Origin: DATEVL01 sp035471625
Lineage (GTDB): Bacteria > Chloroflexota > Anaerolineae > Anaerolineales > E44-bin32
NCBI GenBank assembly: GCA_035471625.1
Contig: DATIPT010000037.1
Span: 58,893-122,892 of the forward strand
Length of the DNA stretch: 64,000 nucleotides
Direction of reading: 5' to 3'
The notes below the pieces were generated by a model. The model was not told where the DNA came from. It saw only the letters and a list, made by a program, of their open reading frames with translations, and ran no database searches. Shown piece after piece: positions 48,018-56,268 of this stretch. Position numbers and translations under genes: made by a program. Numbering within the stretch: position 1 is the first letter of the stretch; each line of letters starts with the position of its first letter.

Positions 48018-48883
48018 CCGCCGCTCGCGGTGGCTCGCGGCGTCGCCGATGGGCGGGCCGTCTGGGTCTCGGTCGGCGTGATCGTCGGCGTGGGTGTGAC
48101 CTCGCCATCGGGCGTCCAGAGCCGAGTCACGGCCTCATCCAGACGACCCATCAAGCCCAGATCCTGGCCGTTGAGGGCGATCCGCAGCCCCGCTCCGTTC
48201 CCGGTCGTCACTTCGATGATCCGATCCCCGGTCAAATCGAGGATGGCGCCGGGCTCCACCCTGCCCCGGACGCGTTCGACCCCGTCGGCCTGAGCTCGGA
48301 CCCAAGCGCGCTGGACGACGAGCAGGCGAACACTCACCCGTCCGGACGGCAGGTTGATGAGCGGCAACGTCGCCGTCGCCGCGGGGGTCTCCTCGAGGGG
48401 GGGCAGACTGGCGGCCGTCGCCACGACGACGGGAGAGGGTGTGGCGGTCGCGATCAGCAAGGCAGAGCTCTCTCCGGCCGGGGCGGCGGCGGACCGGAGG
48501 GATGCCATCGCTCGGCCCCCACCCCAAACGAGCAGCGCCAGGGTCCCCAGGGCGATGAAGGCCGCGACCACCAGGTCTCCCGAGAGCCACCCGGCCCGCC
48601 GAACCCGGACCGGGCTCTGGCCAGCAGCGGGTCGCCGGGCCGCCGGCCTTCGCCCGGTCGTGGTTCCGTTGTGTTCCTGGAGCAGGGGCTCCGGAGACAA
48701 TCCGAGGTAGCCGGCGTAGTTGCGGAGGAAGCCGCGTGCCTGCACGGGGGATGGGAGCGCATCGAAGTCGTCGCGCTCGAGGGCGGCCAAGTGCTGTGCC
48801 CGGATGCGGGTCGTCCGCTCGGCCTCTTCCAGAGTCAGGCCAAGACGTTCCCGCGCCTCGCGCAGACGCTGACCGATGGTCAT
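48014..48883 (-). CDS. RodZ-like helix-turn-helix membrane protein
   Basis: A 289-residue protein. N-terminal HTH of the RodZ type: TIGQRLREARERLGLTLEEA, then IRAQHLAALERDDFDALPS and LRNYAGYLGLSPEPLL. A basic linker leads to a membrane helix at about residues 103-123. The extracytoplasmic C-terminal part contains the RodZ-like beta domain (RVSVRLLVVQRAWVRAQADG) and ends in a Thr/Pro-rich tail. It would tie the actin-like cytoskeleton to cell shape or division. No mreB is in the window. Start is ATG 48883. Confidence 0.82.
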   Translation of the reverse strand: MTIGQRLREARERLGLTLEEAERTTRIRAQHLAALERDDFDALPSPVQARGFLRNYAGYLGLSPEPLLQEHNGTTTGRRPAARRPAAGQSPVRVRRAGWLSGDLVVAAFIALGTLALLVWGGGRAMASLRSAAAPAGESSALLIATATPSPVVVATAASLPPLEETPAATATLPLINLPSGRVSVRLLVVQRAWVRAQADGVERVRGRVEPGAILDLTGDRIIEVTTGNGAGLRIALNGQDLGLMGRLDEAVTRLWTPDGEVTPTPTITPTETQTARPSATPRATASGG

Positions 48884-48910
48884 CCGATGCGATGTCGCCG
48901 GCGGGTGAGC

Positions 48911-49537
48911 CTATTCGGCCGGAGAAGGCTGTTCGGGAGTGATCTCGGGTTCGGCCGGCTCGGCGGCCACGGCCTCAGCGGCTTCCTCGGCCGCCTCCGC
49001 CGCCCGTTCCTCTTCCTCGAGCTCACGCCGCAGATCGCCGAAGGCCTCTTCGGCGGCGATGGCCTCGGCCTCGTAGGCCGACTCGATCGGCTCGCCTTCG
49101 CGATGGACGACGACGGTGAAGGACGGAACCAGGTCGATGGTCAGGCGAAGCCGGGCCGAGTGGGCCCCGATCGTCTTGATCGGCTGGCTGTCGATCTGGC
49201 GGCGGTCGGCCTGGTAGCCGGTCTCCTGCTCAATCGCCTCGGCCAGCATCGCCGTGGTGATCGAGCCGTACAGCTTCCCGGTCTCGCCGGCCTTGGCGGG
49301 GAAGACGAGCTTCAGGCCGCCGATCTTCTCGGCCACGCCCGCCAATTCCTCGTTCAAACGCGAGCGGGTCGCCTCGCCGGTCGAGCGGATCTTGTCGGCC
49401 TGCTTGACGGCGCCGGGTGTAGCCAATACCGCCAGGCCTTTCGGGAGCAGGAAATTGCGCCCATAGCCATCAGCGACGCGCTTGACGTCGCCGGCCCTGC
49501 CTAGTTTGTAGACGTCTTTCAAGAGGAGGACACGCAT
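48911..49537 (-). CDS. rplI: 50S ribosomal protein L9 with long acidic C-terminal tail
   Basis: A 208-residue L9. The N-terminal rRNA-binding domain has MRVLLLKDVYKLGRAGDVK and GYGRNFLLPKGLAVLAT; the linker helix follows, then LYGSITTAMLAEAIE in the C-terminal domain. The standard length is about 150; the last 50 residues are a Glu/Ala-rich tail (ELEEEERAAEAAEEAAE and further), an addition seen in some Chloroflexota. The promoter lies at 49615-49643 on the minus strand, giving a leader of about 70 bases. Confidence 0.95.
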   Translation of the reverse strand: MRVLLLKDVYKLGRAGDVKRVADGYGRNFLLPKGLAVLATPGAVKQADKIRSTGEATRSRLNEELAGVAEKIGGLKLVFPAKAGETGKLYGSITTAMLAEAIEQETGYQADRRQIDSQPIKTIGAHSARLRLTIDLVPSFTVVVHREGEPIESAYEAEAIAAEEAFGDLRRELEEEERAAEAAEEAAEAVAAEPAEPEITPEQPSPAE

Positions 49538-49614
49538 GTCTCAAGCCCTTTCCTTACAAGAAGATCGACGCCGAATGGCGCCGGCGGGCGAAGGGTACAA
49601 CGCCCGGCGGGGTA

Positions 49615-49643
49615 CTTATACCACAAGGGAACCGACCCGTGAA
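49615..49643 (-). promoter_or_regulatory. promoter of rplI
   Basis: On the minus strand TTCACG (49643-49638) and TATAAG (49620-49615, preceded by GG) are 17 bases apart. Transcription would start near 49608. Confidence 0.55.
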
Positions 49644-49706
49644 GGAGAACCCGCTCGACCGGCGAACGGTCGCGCCCCAAGCCCCCGCCGGGGAGGAAGG
49701 AACGGG

Positions 49707-50708
49707 TCAGCTCCGGTCCTGGCGTGCCACCGTGATGACCACGTTCCCCTTCTTGTGCCCGGTCTCCACGTAGCGGTGAGCCTCGACGATCTGCTCCAGT
49801 GGGAAAACACGGTCGATGACGGCCTTGAACTTGCCCGCCTCGATCAGTTCCTTGACGAACAACATGATGTCCGTCGTCTCGACCGCCTCCCCGCCCCCGA
49901 AGATCACCCGCTTGCCACCCCTCACGGCCGTCCACTGCGCCTGGATCATCTCCCTCAGGCCGCCGGCTACCGCGAGGTACAGACCGTCGTCCTTGAGTGC
50001 CCGCCTCGCGTGCGAGAATGATGTCTTCCCGAAGACCGAATCGAAGATCGCGTCGTAGATCTCGCCATCCTGGGTGAAATCCTCCCGGGTGTAGTCGATC
50101 ACCCGGTCCGCCCCCAGCGATTTCACGAGGTCCACGTTGGTCGTGCTGCACACGCCTGTCACCTCTGCCCCGAGCGCCTTGGCGATCTGAACTGCCGCAC
50201 TCCCCGCGCTCCCGGAGGCGCCGTTGACGAGGACTTTCTGTCCGCTCCGGACCCGGCCCATGTCCCTCAGAAAGTACGCCGCAACGGTGGCTCCAAAGGG
50301 AATGGCAGCAGCTTCCTCGTATGTCAGGCGGGCCGGCTTCTCCACCAAGGCCCAGTCCTCCGGCCAACACACGTAGTCGGCATAGGCGCCCTGCACCACG
50401 GCGTTGATGCCGAAGACCTGGTCGCCTTCTTTGAACCGTTCAACCTCGTTGCCTACCGCCTCGATCCGTCCCGCAAGGTCCGATCCCAGGATCGGGGTCT
50501 TCGGACCTCCTCGCCCCATCATGAGCCGCGCCAGCGGCCCAAGCCCCGGGGGGACGAACGTGAATCCCCGTGCGTTCACGTCCCCCGTGCTCACCGACGT
50601 CGCATGGACCCGGATGAGAACTTCCTTGCCGACGGGCGAAGGCTTGTCGACTTCCTTGAGTTGCAGAACGTCGGGGGGTCCGAACGCGGTCCTGACGACA
50701 GCTCTCAT
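49707..50708 (-). CDS. NAD(P)H:quinone oxidoreductase-like MDR protein
   Basis: A 333-residue medium-chain dehydrogenase without zinc ligands. Motifs: AFGPPDVLQLKEVDKPSP at the N-terminus, GSDLAGRIEAVGNEVERF, and the nucleotide-binding VLVNGASGSAGSAAVQIAKALGA. It would reduce quinones or similar carbonyls with NADPH. It is not close to the other MDR in the window (24067). The start is ATG 50708. It is followed upstream by a small membrane protein gene on the same strand, with a 16-base gap. Confidence 0.88.
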   Translation of the reverse strand: MRAVVRTAFGPPDVLQLKEVDKPSPVGKEVLIRVHATSVSTGDVNARGFTFVPPGLGPLARLMMGRGGPKTPILGSDLAGRIEAVGNEVERFKEGDQVFGINAVVQGAYADYVCWPEDWALVEKPARLTYEEAAAIPFGATVAAYFLRDMGRVRSGQKVLVNGASGSAGSAAVQIAKALGAEVTGVCSTTNVDLVKSLGADRVIDYTREDFTQDGEIYDAIFDSVFGKTSFSHARRALKDDGLYLAVAGGLREMIQAQWTAVRGGKRVIFGGGEAVETTDIMLFVKELIEAGKFKAVIDRVFPLEQIVEAHRYVETGHKKGNVVITVARQDRS

Positions 50709-50724
50709 GTCTCTCCCCTTGCCC

Positions 50725-51093
50725 TCAGCCTACCCATCTCCATGCGAACCAGACGGTGACCGCATTGAAGACGATGCTCACCGCGATCAGGAAGTTGTCG
50801 TATGCCCCTTTGTAGGGCAGCCCAATGAGATTGAACACGGCGACCACAATCGGAACGACGATGTTGACCCAGCGGACCGCCGGATATCCCAACGTGAGCG
50901 TGAGCACGATCATGACAATGGGGACCAGCATGATGACGGCGATCAGCATCCACATCCCCGGCGTCGCCTGCCTGCCACCCGGGAAGGTCCCCGGTTCGAA
51001 ATCGCCGGCGAAAATCCGCAGCACATCCCCCAAGAGATACGTCAACATGACGGCCACCCATAGGCCGGCAAGCACAACCCTCGTATCGGCCAC
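50725..51093 (-). CDS. four-helix membrane protein, DUF6326-like
   Basis: A 122-residue hydrophobic protein with four predicted helices. The N-terminus VVLAGLWVAVMLTYLLGDVLR followed by a central FPGGRQATPGMWMLIAV, then YDNFLIAVSIVFNAVTVW resemble DUF6326, a family without known function. GGAGGAAGC precedes the ATG at 51093. It is directly upstream of the quinone oxidoreductase on the same strand, so both are probably co-transcribed. About 205 bases without a gene precede it. Confidence 0.62.
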   Translation of the reverse strand: MADTRVVLAGLWVAVMLTYLLGDVLRIFAGDFEPGTFPGGRQATPGMWMLIAVIMLVPIVMIVLTLTLGYPAVRWVNIVVPIVVAVFNLIGLPYKGAYDNFLIAVSIVFNAVTVWFAWRWVG

Positions 51094-51299
51094 AGCTTCC
51101 TCCTTTTCGGCGTTCCTTTAGACGTTCCTAGCCCACGACCCGGGGGCCTGCCGTCCGCCCTGCCCAAGCCCCGCCTGGGGCCGCGCAGAGCCGTGTCAGC
51201 CGTGCTTCGAACGACAGCCTGCCTCTCGGTCCTGTCCCGGTGGAATGCCCCCAGCCAAGATGAGTTGTTATCGCCCAGCGATCCGATGGGGTCGCCCAT

Positions 51300-51782
51300 T
51301 CAACCCGACGAGCCGACCAGTTTCTCCATGACGATCCCGTCTTCCCCGTCGAGGTAGTAGCCAGGGAGACGGTCGATCTCGACGTAGCCGGCCCGCTCGT
51401 ACAGTGCCCGGGCGCCTTGATTGGACGGGCGCAGAGTCAGGCGAAGGCAGGGCATGTCCAGGGCCCGCTCGCAGGCCTGGAGCAGGCGCCACCCCAACCC
51501 ACGGCGCTGGTAGTCCGGGTGGACGCCGATCGAAGCGATCCAGCCCACGTGTTGCGACATCCGGCGGTCGCCGATGACAAACCCGACCGGTCCGTCGCCG
51601 TTGACGCCGTCGCGGCCTACGGCCTTGAAACGGACCGTGTCCGGGAAGGTAAGGGCCGCCAAGACATCCATCCATGGCCAGGGATCGCGCGCAAAGCAGC
51701 GTCGCTCCAGCGCCAGGAGCTCACGGAAATCGCGCCACGTGGCCGGCGCGATGGCGAAATCAGGATCGGCCGTGACCATCAT
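51300..51782 (-). CDS. GNAT family N-acetyltransferase (RimI-like)
   Basis: A 160-residue acetyltransferase. Motif A reads VGWIASIGVHPDYQRRGLGW with the acetyl-CoA-binding Q-x-x-G-x-G/A, and motif B includes LTLRPSNQGARALYERAGYVE, which resembles the RimI group. It could acetylate ribosomal protein S18 or another N-terminus; the substrate cannot be told. The ATGATG start lies 58 bases beyond the SPFH gene on the same strand. Length is normal. Confidence 0.82.
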   Translation of the reverse strand: MMVTADPDFAIAPATWRDFRELLALERRCFARDPWPWMDVLAALTFPDTVRFKAVGRDGVNGDGPVGFVIGDRRMSQHVGWIASIGVHPDYQRRGLGWRLLQACERALDMPCLRLTLRPSNQGARALYERAGYVEIDRLPGYYLDGEDGIVMEKLVGSSG

Positions 51783-51840
51783 TGATCGGGGTACCGGGGC
51801 CGCGGGCCTCGCAACCCGCCCGCGACCCCGGTGGCGCCTG

Positions 51841-52740
51841 TCACTCCGACTTGCTGCGCGCGCTGAAGGTCTCCAGCAGGCGGGTGAATTCCATCGGGAA
51901 GATCCACTTCGTCGAAGCGCCCGCGGCCATCTGCTTGAGCGCTTCGAAGTACTGCAGGGTCATCGTGTTCTGGTCGACAGTCTTGGCCGCGCCATAGATT
52001 CGCTCCAAGGCGGCGGCATAGCCCTCCGCCCGCAGGAGCTGCGCCTCGCGCGCCCCTTCGGCGACCAGGATGGCCGCCTGCTTCTCCCCCTCCGCCCGCA
52101 AGATGTTGGCATTCTTCTCGCCTTCGGCGATGTTGACCGCCGCTTCCCGCGCGCCCGTCGACTCGGTTACCACGGCGCGTCGAACTCGCTCGGCCGTCAT
52201 CTGCCGGTTCATCGCATCCTGGACTTCGCGCGGCGGGATGATCTCGCGGATCTCGACGTTCGTGACCTTGACACCCCAACGTTCGGTCACTTCGTCGAGC
52301 TTTGAACGCAATACCTGGTTGATATGCTCGCGCTGGGAGAGGACGTCGTCGAGCGGGATCCCGCCGATGACCGACCGCAGCGTGGTCGTGGCCATCCCCT
52401 GGGCGGCCCCCTCGAAGTTTCCAACCTGGAGGACGCTCTGCCCGGCATGGACAACCTTGTAGTACCAGATGAAGTCGATCGAAATCGGGGCGTTGTCCAA
52501 CGTGATCGAGGTCTGATGCGGGATTTCGCGCAACTGCTCGCGCAGGTCGACCTTCACGCCTCGATCGATGAAGGGCCACAGGATCACGATCCCGGGTCCC
52601 TTCTCGCCGATGGCGCGCCCGAAGCGAAACACCACCAGCCGTTCGTACTCCTGGACGATGCGGATGGCGCTGAAGATCAGCATCAATCCGACCAGGATAA
52701 CGAAGATGACACCGCATAGGGCGACCGTGAATTCCGTCAT
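51841..52740 (-). CDS. SPFH/stomatin-type membrane protein (slipin)
   Basis: A 299-residue protein. A membrane helix at about residues 7-30 is followed by VQEYERLVVFRFGRAIGEKG, the start of the SPFH domain; later come DNAPISIDFIWYYKV, LRSVIGGIPLDDVLSQR, then the coiled-coil part AVVTESTGAREAAVNIAEGE. It forms oligomeric membrane microdomains and usually partners NfeD proteins. The NfeD gene lies 19 bases upstream on the same strand, so they are one operon. Confidence 0.9.
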   Translation of the reverse strand: MTEFTVALCGVIFVILVGLMLIFSAIRIVQEYERLVVFRFGRAIGEKGPGIVILWPFIDRGVKVDLREQLREIPHQTSITLDNAPISIDFIWYYKVVHAGQSVLQVGNFEGAAQGMATTTLRSVIGGIPLDDVLSQREHINQVLRSKLDEVTERWGVKVTNVEIREIIPPREVQDAMNRQMTAERVRRAVVTESTGAREAAVNIAEGEKNANILRAEGEKQAAILVAEGAREAQLLRAEGYAAALERIYGAAKTVDQNTMTLQYFEALKQMAAGASTKWIFPMEFTRLLETFSARSKSE

Positions 52741-52759
52741 CAGAACCTCCTCTTCGCGA

Positions 52760-53368
52760 CTACGACTCGACCGGCTCGACGTCGACGATCAGACCATCGA
52801 GGCCAACCACCCGGACGCGCTGCCCCCGCTGGATCGGGGACTCGGATCGAGCCGACCAGAGCTCCCCGCCCACATACACGGTGCCGCTACGATGGACCGG
52901 GGAACGGGCCTCCCCGACCTGGCCGACGACGATCTCGGCATCAACCGTCGGCGCCGCCAGTTGGACTTCGATGCCCCGCCGGACGCCGAACCAGAAGAAC
53001 AGGACCGTCAGCGTGGTCATCAGGATCGCCAGGACGGGCTCGACCGCCGGTCCGCCGCTTGCGTTTTCGTACAGGAAGATCGAACCAAGGCTCAGCAACG
53101 CGGCCGAGCCGAGCACCCACCACGCCGAGGGCCGCCGCCGGACGACCGAGTAGATCAACGCCGCCACGCCCAGGACCAGCGGAATGAACGCCAGCGGATT
53201 GACCGGCCATACGAGCATGCCGATGGCCGCCCCCGCCAGGAGCACGAGCGAGAAGGCTTCCAGGAAGCCGGTCCCTGGCGTGGCGACGGCCATCGCCGCG
53301 GTCCACACCCCCAGCACCAGACACAGGTAGAACACATTCGCCATCCACGGGGTTTCAAGGGCCGACAT
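52760..53368 (-). CDS. NfeD family protein
   Basis: A 202-residue protein with about four membrane helices (residues 12-32, 39-70, 80-95 and 105-125) and a C-terminal OB-fold domain (GQVGEARSPVHRSGTVYVGG then RGQRVRVVGLDGLIVDVEP). NfeD partners SPFH proteins. GGTGGAGG lies 7 bases before ATG 53368; longer in-frame starts lack this. It is the smaller form lacking the N-terminal ClpP-like protease half. The SPFH gene follows at 19 bases. Confidence 0.88.
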   Translation of the reverse strand: MSALETPWMANVFYLCLVLGVWTAAMAVATPGTGFLEAFSLVLLAGAAIGMLVWPVNPLAFIPLVLGVAALIYSVVRRRPSAWWVLGSAALLSLGSIFLYENASGGPAVEPVLAILMTTLTVLFFWFGVRRGIEVQLAAPTVDAEIVVGQVGEARSPVHRSGTVYVGGELWSARSESPIQRGQRVRVVGLDGLIVDVEPVES

Positions 53369-53457
53369 GGGGACCTCCACCTTCTTCCATTCTCGCGCGG
53401 AACCCCTCGGCAGCCTGGAAACAAGCCGACAATCCGCCGACAACCGCCCAGACCTTG

Positions 53458-54609
53458 CTAGAGGCTCTTCTCGTAGACGCGGTAGGTCTTGTAGCGCTCG
53501 CCGCCGAGGAGCTCCGCCGACCGAAGCACCATCTCATTGGACTCCAGCAACCAGCTCATCTCGACAGCCCGGTACCCCTTTCGCAGGGCGACGTTCAGCG
53601 TGTGGAGATACATCAGGGCGTCCACACCCTTGCCGCGATACTCCGGCATCACCCCGAGGGCGAACGCCCGCATCCACGGGACCTGCTTTCGGACCTTCCA
53701 ATGCCAGAAGAACTTGACCAGAGTCCACCACTCGGGGACACCGGGACGAGGGTAGGCCCTGCGAAGCGGTCCGTTCAGGTCGGGCAGGGTCAGGCCAAAC
53801 CCCACGGTTCGCCCGTCGACCTCGACCACGGCGATCAAGTCGGGATCGACCAACGGCTTCAGTTGATCCGCCAGGCGGTCGATCTCGGGATCCGTCATCG
53901 GGACGAATCCCCAGTTGCGGGCCCAGGACCGATTGTAGATTTCCTTGACCTTCTCGACTTCCGCCCGAAACTCCTTCATGCGGACCGACCGGACCGTGAG
54001 CCGACCTCGCTCCTGGAGTTTGGCGACCACCCGCAGCAGCTTCGGCGGCACGCCGCCGGCGGCCCGCATGCGCTCCAGGTTGGTCGTGTAGGCCAGCAGG
54101 TCCTGCGCCTTGCGGAACCCGGCGGCCTCGATGAAGTCGATGTAGTAGCGCGGGTTGTACGTCATCAGGATTCGGGGAGGATCGTCGAAGCCGTCGACCA
54201 GCAGCCCGACCTCATCATTGGTCGAGAACTGCGCCGGGCCGAGCAAGGTCGTGTGCCCGGCGGCGCGGGCCCATGCCGTCGCCGCCTCGAGCAGCGCCTT
54301 GGCCGCCGCGCGGTCCTCCAGAACCTCGAAGAACCCGAACCAGCCGACGTTCGTGCCCTGGAACTTGTTGTACAGATCGTTGGTGAAAGCTGCGATCGTC
54401 CCGACGATTTCCCCGTCACGCTCGGCCAGGAAGAACTGGACTCGGGCGTGTTCAAAGAAGGGGCTCTTTTCGGGATCGATGAATGCCTTGCGCTCGGAGA
54501 GCAGCGGCGGGACCCAGTAGGGGTCGTTCCGGTACACCTTCCACGGGAAGTGGATGAGTTTGAGTCGGTCTTCGGCTGTTGTGATCGGGAGAACGCGCAC
54601 GTCGCCCAT
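53458..54609 (-). CDS. two-domain GNAT-like protein, function unknown
   Basis: A 383-residue protein with two GNAT-like halves. Half 1 contains KVYRNDPYWVPPLLSERKAF, FFLAERDGEIVGTIAAF and GWFGFFEVLED; half 2 contains IYNRSWARNWGFVPMTD, ALGVMPEYRGKGVDALMY and WLLESNEMVLRSAELLGG. This is a known, uncharacterised group (about 380 residues). The C-terminal half has the better acetyl-CoA motif. A GGTATAAT element lies 24 bases upstream on the minus strand; the leader includes a poor ribosome binding site. No neighbour suggests the substrate. Confidence 0.8.
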   Translation of the reverse strand: MGDVRVLPITTAEDRLKLIHFPWKVYRNDPYWVPPLLSERKAFIDPEKSPFFEHARVQFFLAERDGEIVGTIAAFTNDLYNKFQGTNVGWFGFFEVLEDRAAAKALLEAATAWARAAGHTTLLGPAQFSTNDEVGLLVDGFDDPPRILMTYNPRYYIDFIEAAGFRKAQDLLAYTTNLERMRAAGGVPPKLLRVVAKLQERGRLTVRSVRMKEFRAEVEKVKEIYNRSWARNWGFVPMTDPEIDRLADQLKPLVDPDLIAVVEVDGRTVGFGLTLPDLNGPLRRAYPRPGVPEWWTLVKFFWHWKVRKQVPWMRAFALGVMPEYRGKGVDALMYLHTLNVALRKGYRAVEMSWLLESNEMVLRSAELLGGERYKTYRVYEKSL

Positions 54610-54632
54610 GGGGGACTCTCCGCGGCAAGGAG

Positions 54633-54640
54633 ATTATACC
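54633..54640 (-). promoter_or_regulatory. extended -10 promoter element
   Basis: GGTATAAT on the minus strand, 24 bases before the ATG at 54609. A plus-strand GGTATGAT (54662-54669) starts 22 bases away, so the two promoters are divergent. The plus element lies 15 bases before the GTG of the Lgt-like gene. Confidence 0.6.
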
Positions 54641-54683
54641 TTCGGCAGGTTGAGCGCCGATGGTATGATTCGTCGAGCGTCAC

Positions 54684-55403
54684 GTGAATCAGGCGTACCC
54701 GGTCGTCCTCGCCATCGGATGCCTGGCCGGCCTGGGCTGGCTCGTGGCGCGGCGCGCGTCGTCGGCCGAGTCCGGCGGCGACGTCTTCACAGCGGCCTTG
54801 GTCTCCCTCGTCCTCGGCCTGGCCGGTGCCCGGCTCGGTTTTGTGGCGCTGCACCTCCCTTACTTCCGGCGCCACCCGGTGGAGGCGCTTTGGATCTGGG
54901 AAGGCGGTTTGAGTTGGGTGGGTGCGGCCCTGGGCGTCTTGGCGGCCATCGCCCTGATGGCCCGCACCCGACGGCGCCCCTCCATGGCCCTGGCCGATGC
55001 GCTGGCGATCCCCGCCGTCATCGTCGCCCTGGCAGCCTGGACCGGATGTCTGTTCGATCGTTGCCTGTACGGCATCCCCGTCCCCGCCTCGCCCATGGCC
55101 CTTCCGACCCCCGACGTTTTCGGGACGATCGTTCCTCGATGGCCGACGGCCGTCGTCGGATTGGCGGCGACGGGTATCCTGCTGGCCGGCCTGGTATGGG
55201 CCACGGACCGTCAACTGCCGCCGGGGTTGCGCGCAAGTCTTGCCCTCGGCGCGCTCGCACTGACCGGCCTGGCCCTGAGCTTCACCAGGGCGGATCCGTC
55301 CCTCCTCGTCATGGGTCTCCGTCTCGACGCGATCGGTGCCCTGGGACTGTTGGCGCTGGCCGCCATCTCCGGGTTCCTGGTTTGGGCCCGCAGGCACCGC
55401 TGA
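54684..55403 (+). CDS. degenerate prolipoprotein diacylglyceryl transferase-like membrane protein
   Basis: A 239-residue protein with about seven helices. ARLGFVALHLPYFRRHPVEA and IWEGGLSWVGAALG match the N-terminal part of Lgt. In the second conserved region the RHPTQLYE motif is replaced by PRWPTAVVGLA, so the catalytic His is missing. It is thus probably a non-catalytic paralogue or one that has a changed function. GTG 54684 follows GGTATGAT closely, so the leader is short. The next gene (amidase) begins 5 bases downstream and they may be coupled. Confidence 0.72.
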   Translation: MNQAYPVVLAIGCLAGLGWLVARRASSAESGGDVFTAALVSLVLGLAGARLGFVALHLPYFRRHPVEALWIWEGGLSWVGAALGVLAAIALMARTRRRPSMALADALAIPAVIVALAAWTGCLFDRCLYGIPVPASPMALPTPDVFGTIVPRWPTAVVGLAATGILLAGLVWATDRQLPPGLRASLALGALALTGLALSFTRADPSLLVMGLRLDAIGALGLLALAAISGFLVWARRHR

Positions 55404-55407
55404 CCTG

Positions 55408-56268
55408 ATGCGCGCCTTCACGCTCGCGTTGGCCCAGATCCAGACTACGCTCGGGGGAACCGACGCCAACCTCGAAACCCATCTGGAAGTCATCGCCCGC
55501 GCCCGTCGCGATGGCGCCGACCTGGTCGTGTTCCCTGAGCTCTCGCTGACGGGCTACATGCTCCAGGACGCCGCCGAGGACGTCGCTCTCGTCCCAAGCG
55601 GTGAGGATCCGGTCTTCCGACGTCTCCTCCGGGCGAGCCGCAGTGTCGATTGCGTCGTCGGCTTTGTCGAACGCGATCGGCGCCAGCAAAAGTACATTGC
55701 GGCGGCGTACCTCTCACGTGGCGAGACGGTGCACATCCACCGCAAAGCCTATTTGCCGACGTATGGTCTGTTTCAGGACGGTCGCTTCTTCTCTCCCGGA
55801 GGCGAGATCCGCGCCTTCGACACGCGCTTCGGCCGCTTCGGCCTCCTGGTGTGCGAGGATTTCTGGCACGTCTCGTCGCCGTACCTCTTGTGGCTCGACG
55901 GCGCCGAGCTTCTGCTGCTGACCTCAGCTTCGCCGGGGCGCGGGCTGGACGGCGAAGGAAGGCTGGAGACGGCCCGAACGGTCGAGCGCATCGCCCAGAC
56001 CTATGCCAGTCTGTTCACCGTCTTCGTCGCCCAGACCAATCGGATCGGCTTCGAGGATGGATTATGCTACTGGGGCGGCGCCGGGGTCGTCGGACCCGAT
56101 GGACGGTGGATCGCTCAGGGGCCGGACTTCGAGGAGTCGATTGTCCTGGCCGAGATCGACCCAGATTCCATCCGCCGAGCCCGACTTCGGCTGCCGCTCC
56201 TGCGCGACGAGCGCCCCGAGCTGGTGGCCCGCACACTGGATCGAATCATGAAGCAGGTTCCGCGATGA
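55408..56268 (+). CDS. nitrilase-family amidase, glutaminase partner of NAD synthetase
   Basis: A 286-residue carbon-nitrogen hydrolase. The catalytic triad is Glu in VVFPELSLTGYML, Lys in HRKAYLPTYG, and Cys in LLVCEDFWH. FQDGRFF and DFWHVSSP resemble the glutaminase domain of glutamine-dependent NAD synthetase. The stop overlaps the NadE start by four bases, so it likely hydrolyses glutamine to supply ammonia to NadE. ATG 55408 lies 5 bases after the previous stop. A free-standing amidase with other substrates is the alternative. Confidence 0.85.
   Translation: MRAFTLALAQIQTTLGGTDANLETHLEVIARARRDGADLVVFPELSLTGYMLQDAAEDVALVPSGEDPVFRRLLRASRSVDCVVGFVERDRRQQKYIAAAYLSRGETVHIHRKAYLPTYGLFQDGRFFSPGGEIRAFDTRFGRFGLLVCEDFWHVSSPYLLWLDGAELLLLTSASPGRGLDGEGRLETARTVERIAQTYASLFTVFVAQTNRIGFEDGLCYWGGAGVVGPDGRWIAQGPDFEESIVLAEIDPDSIRRARLRLPLLRDERPELVARTLDRIMKQVPR

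Noticed and set aside
51094..51299. A possible regulatory RNA in the 206-base gap before the GNAT gene.
   Set aside because: No structure, promoter or conserved motif stands out by eye.
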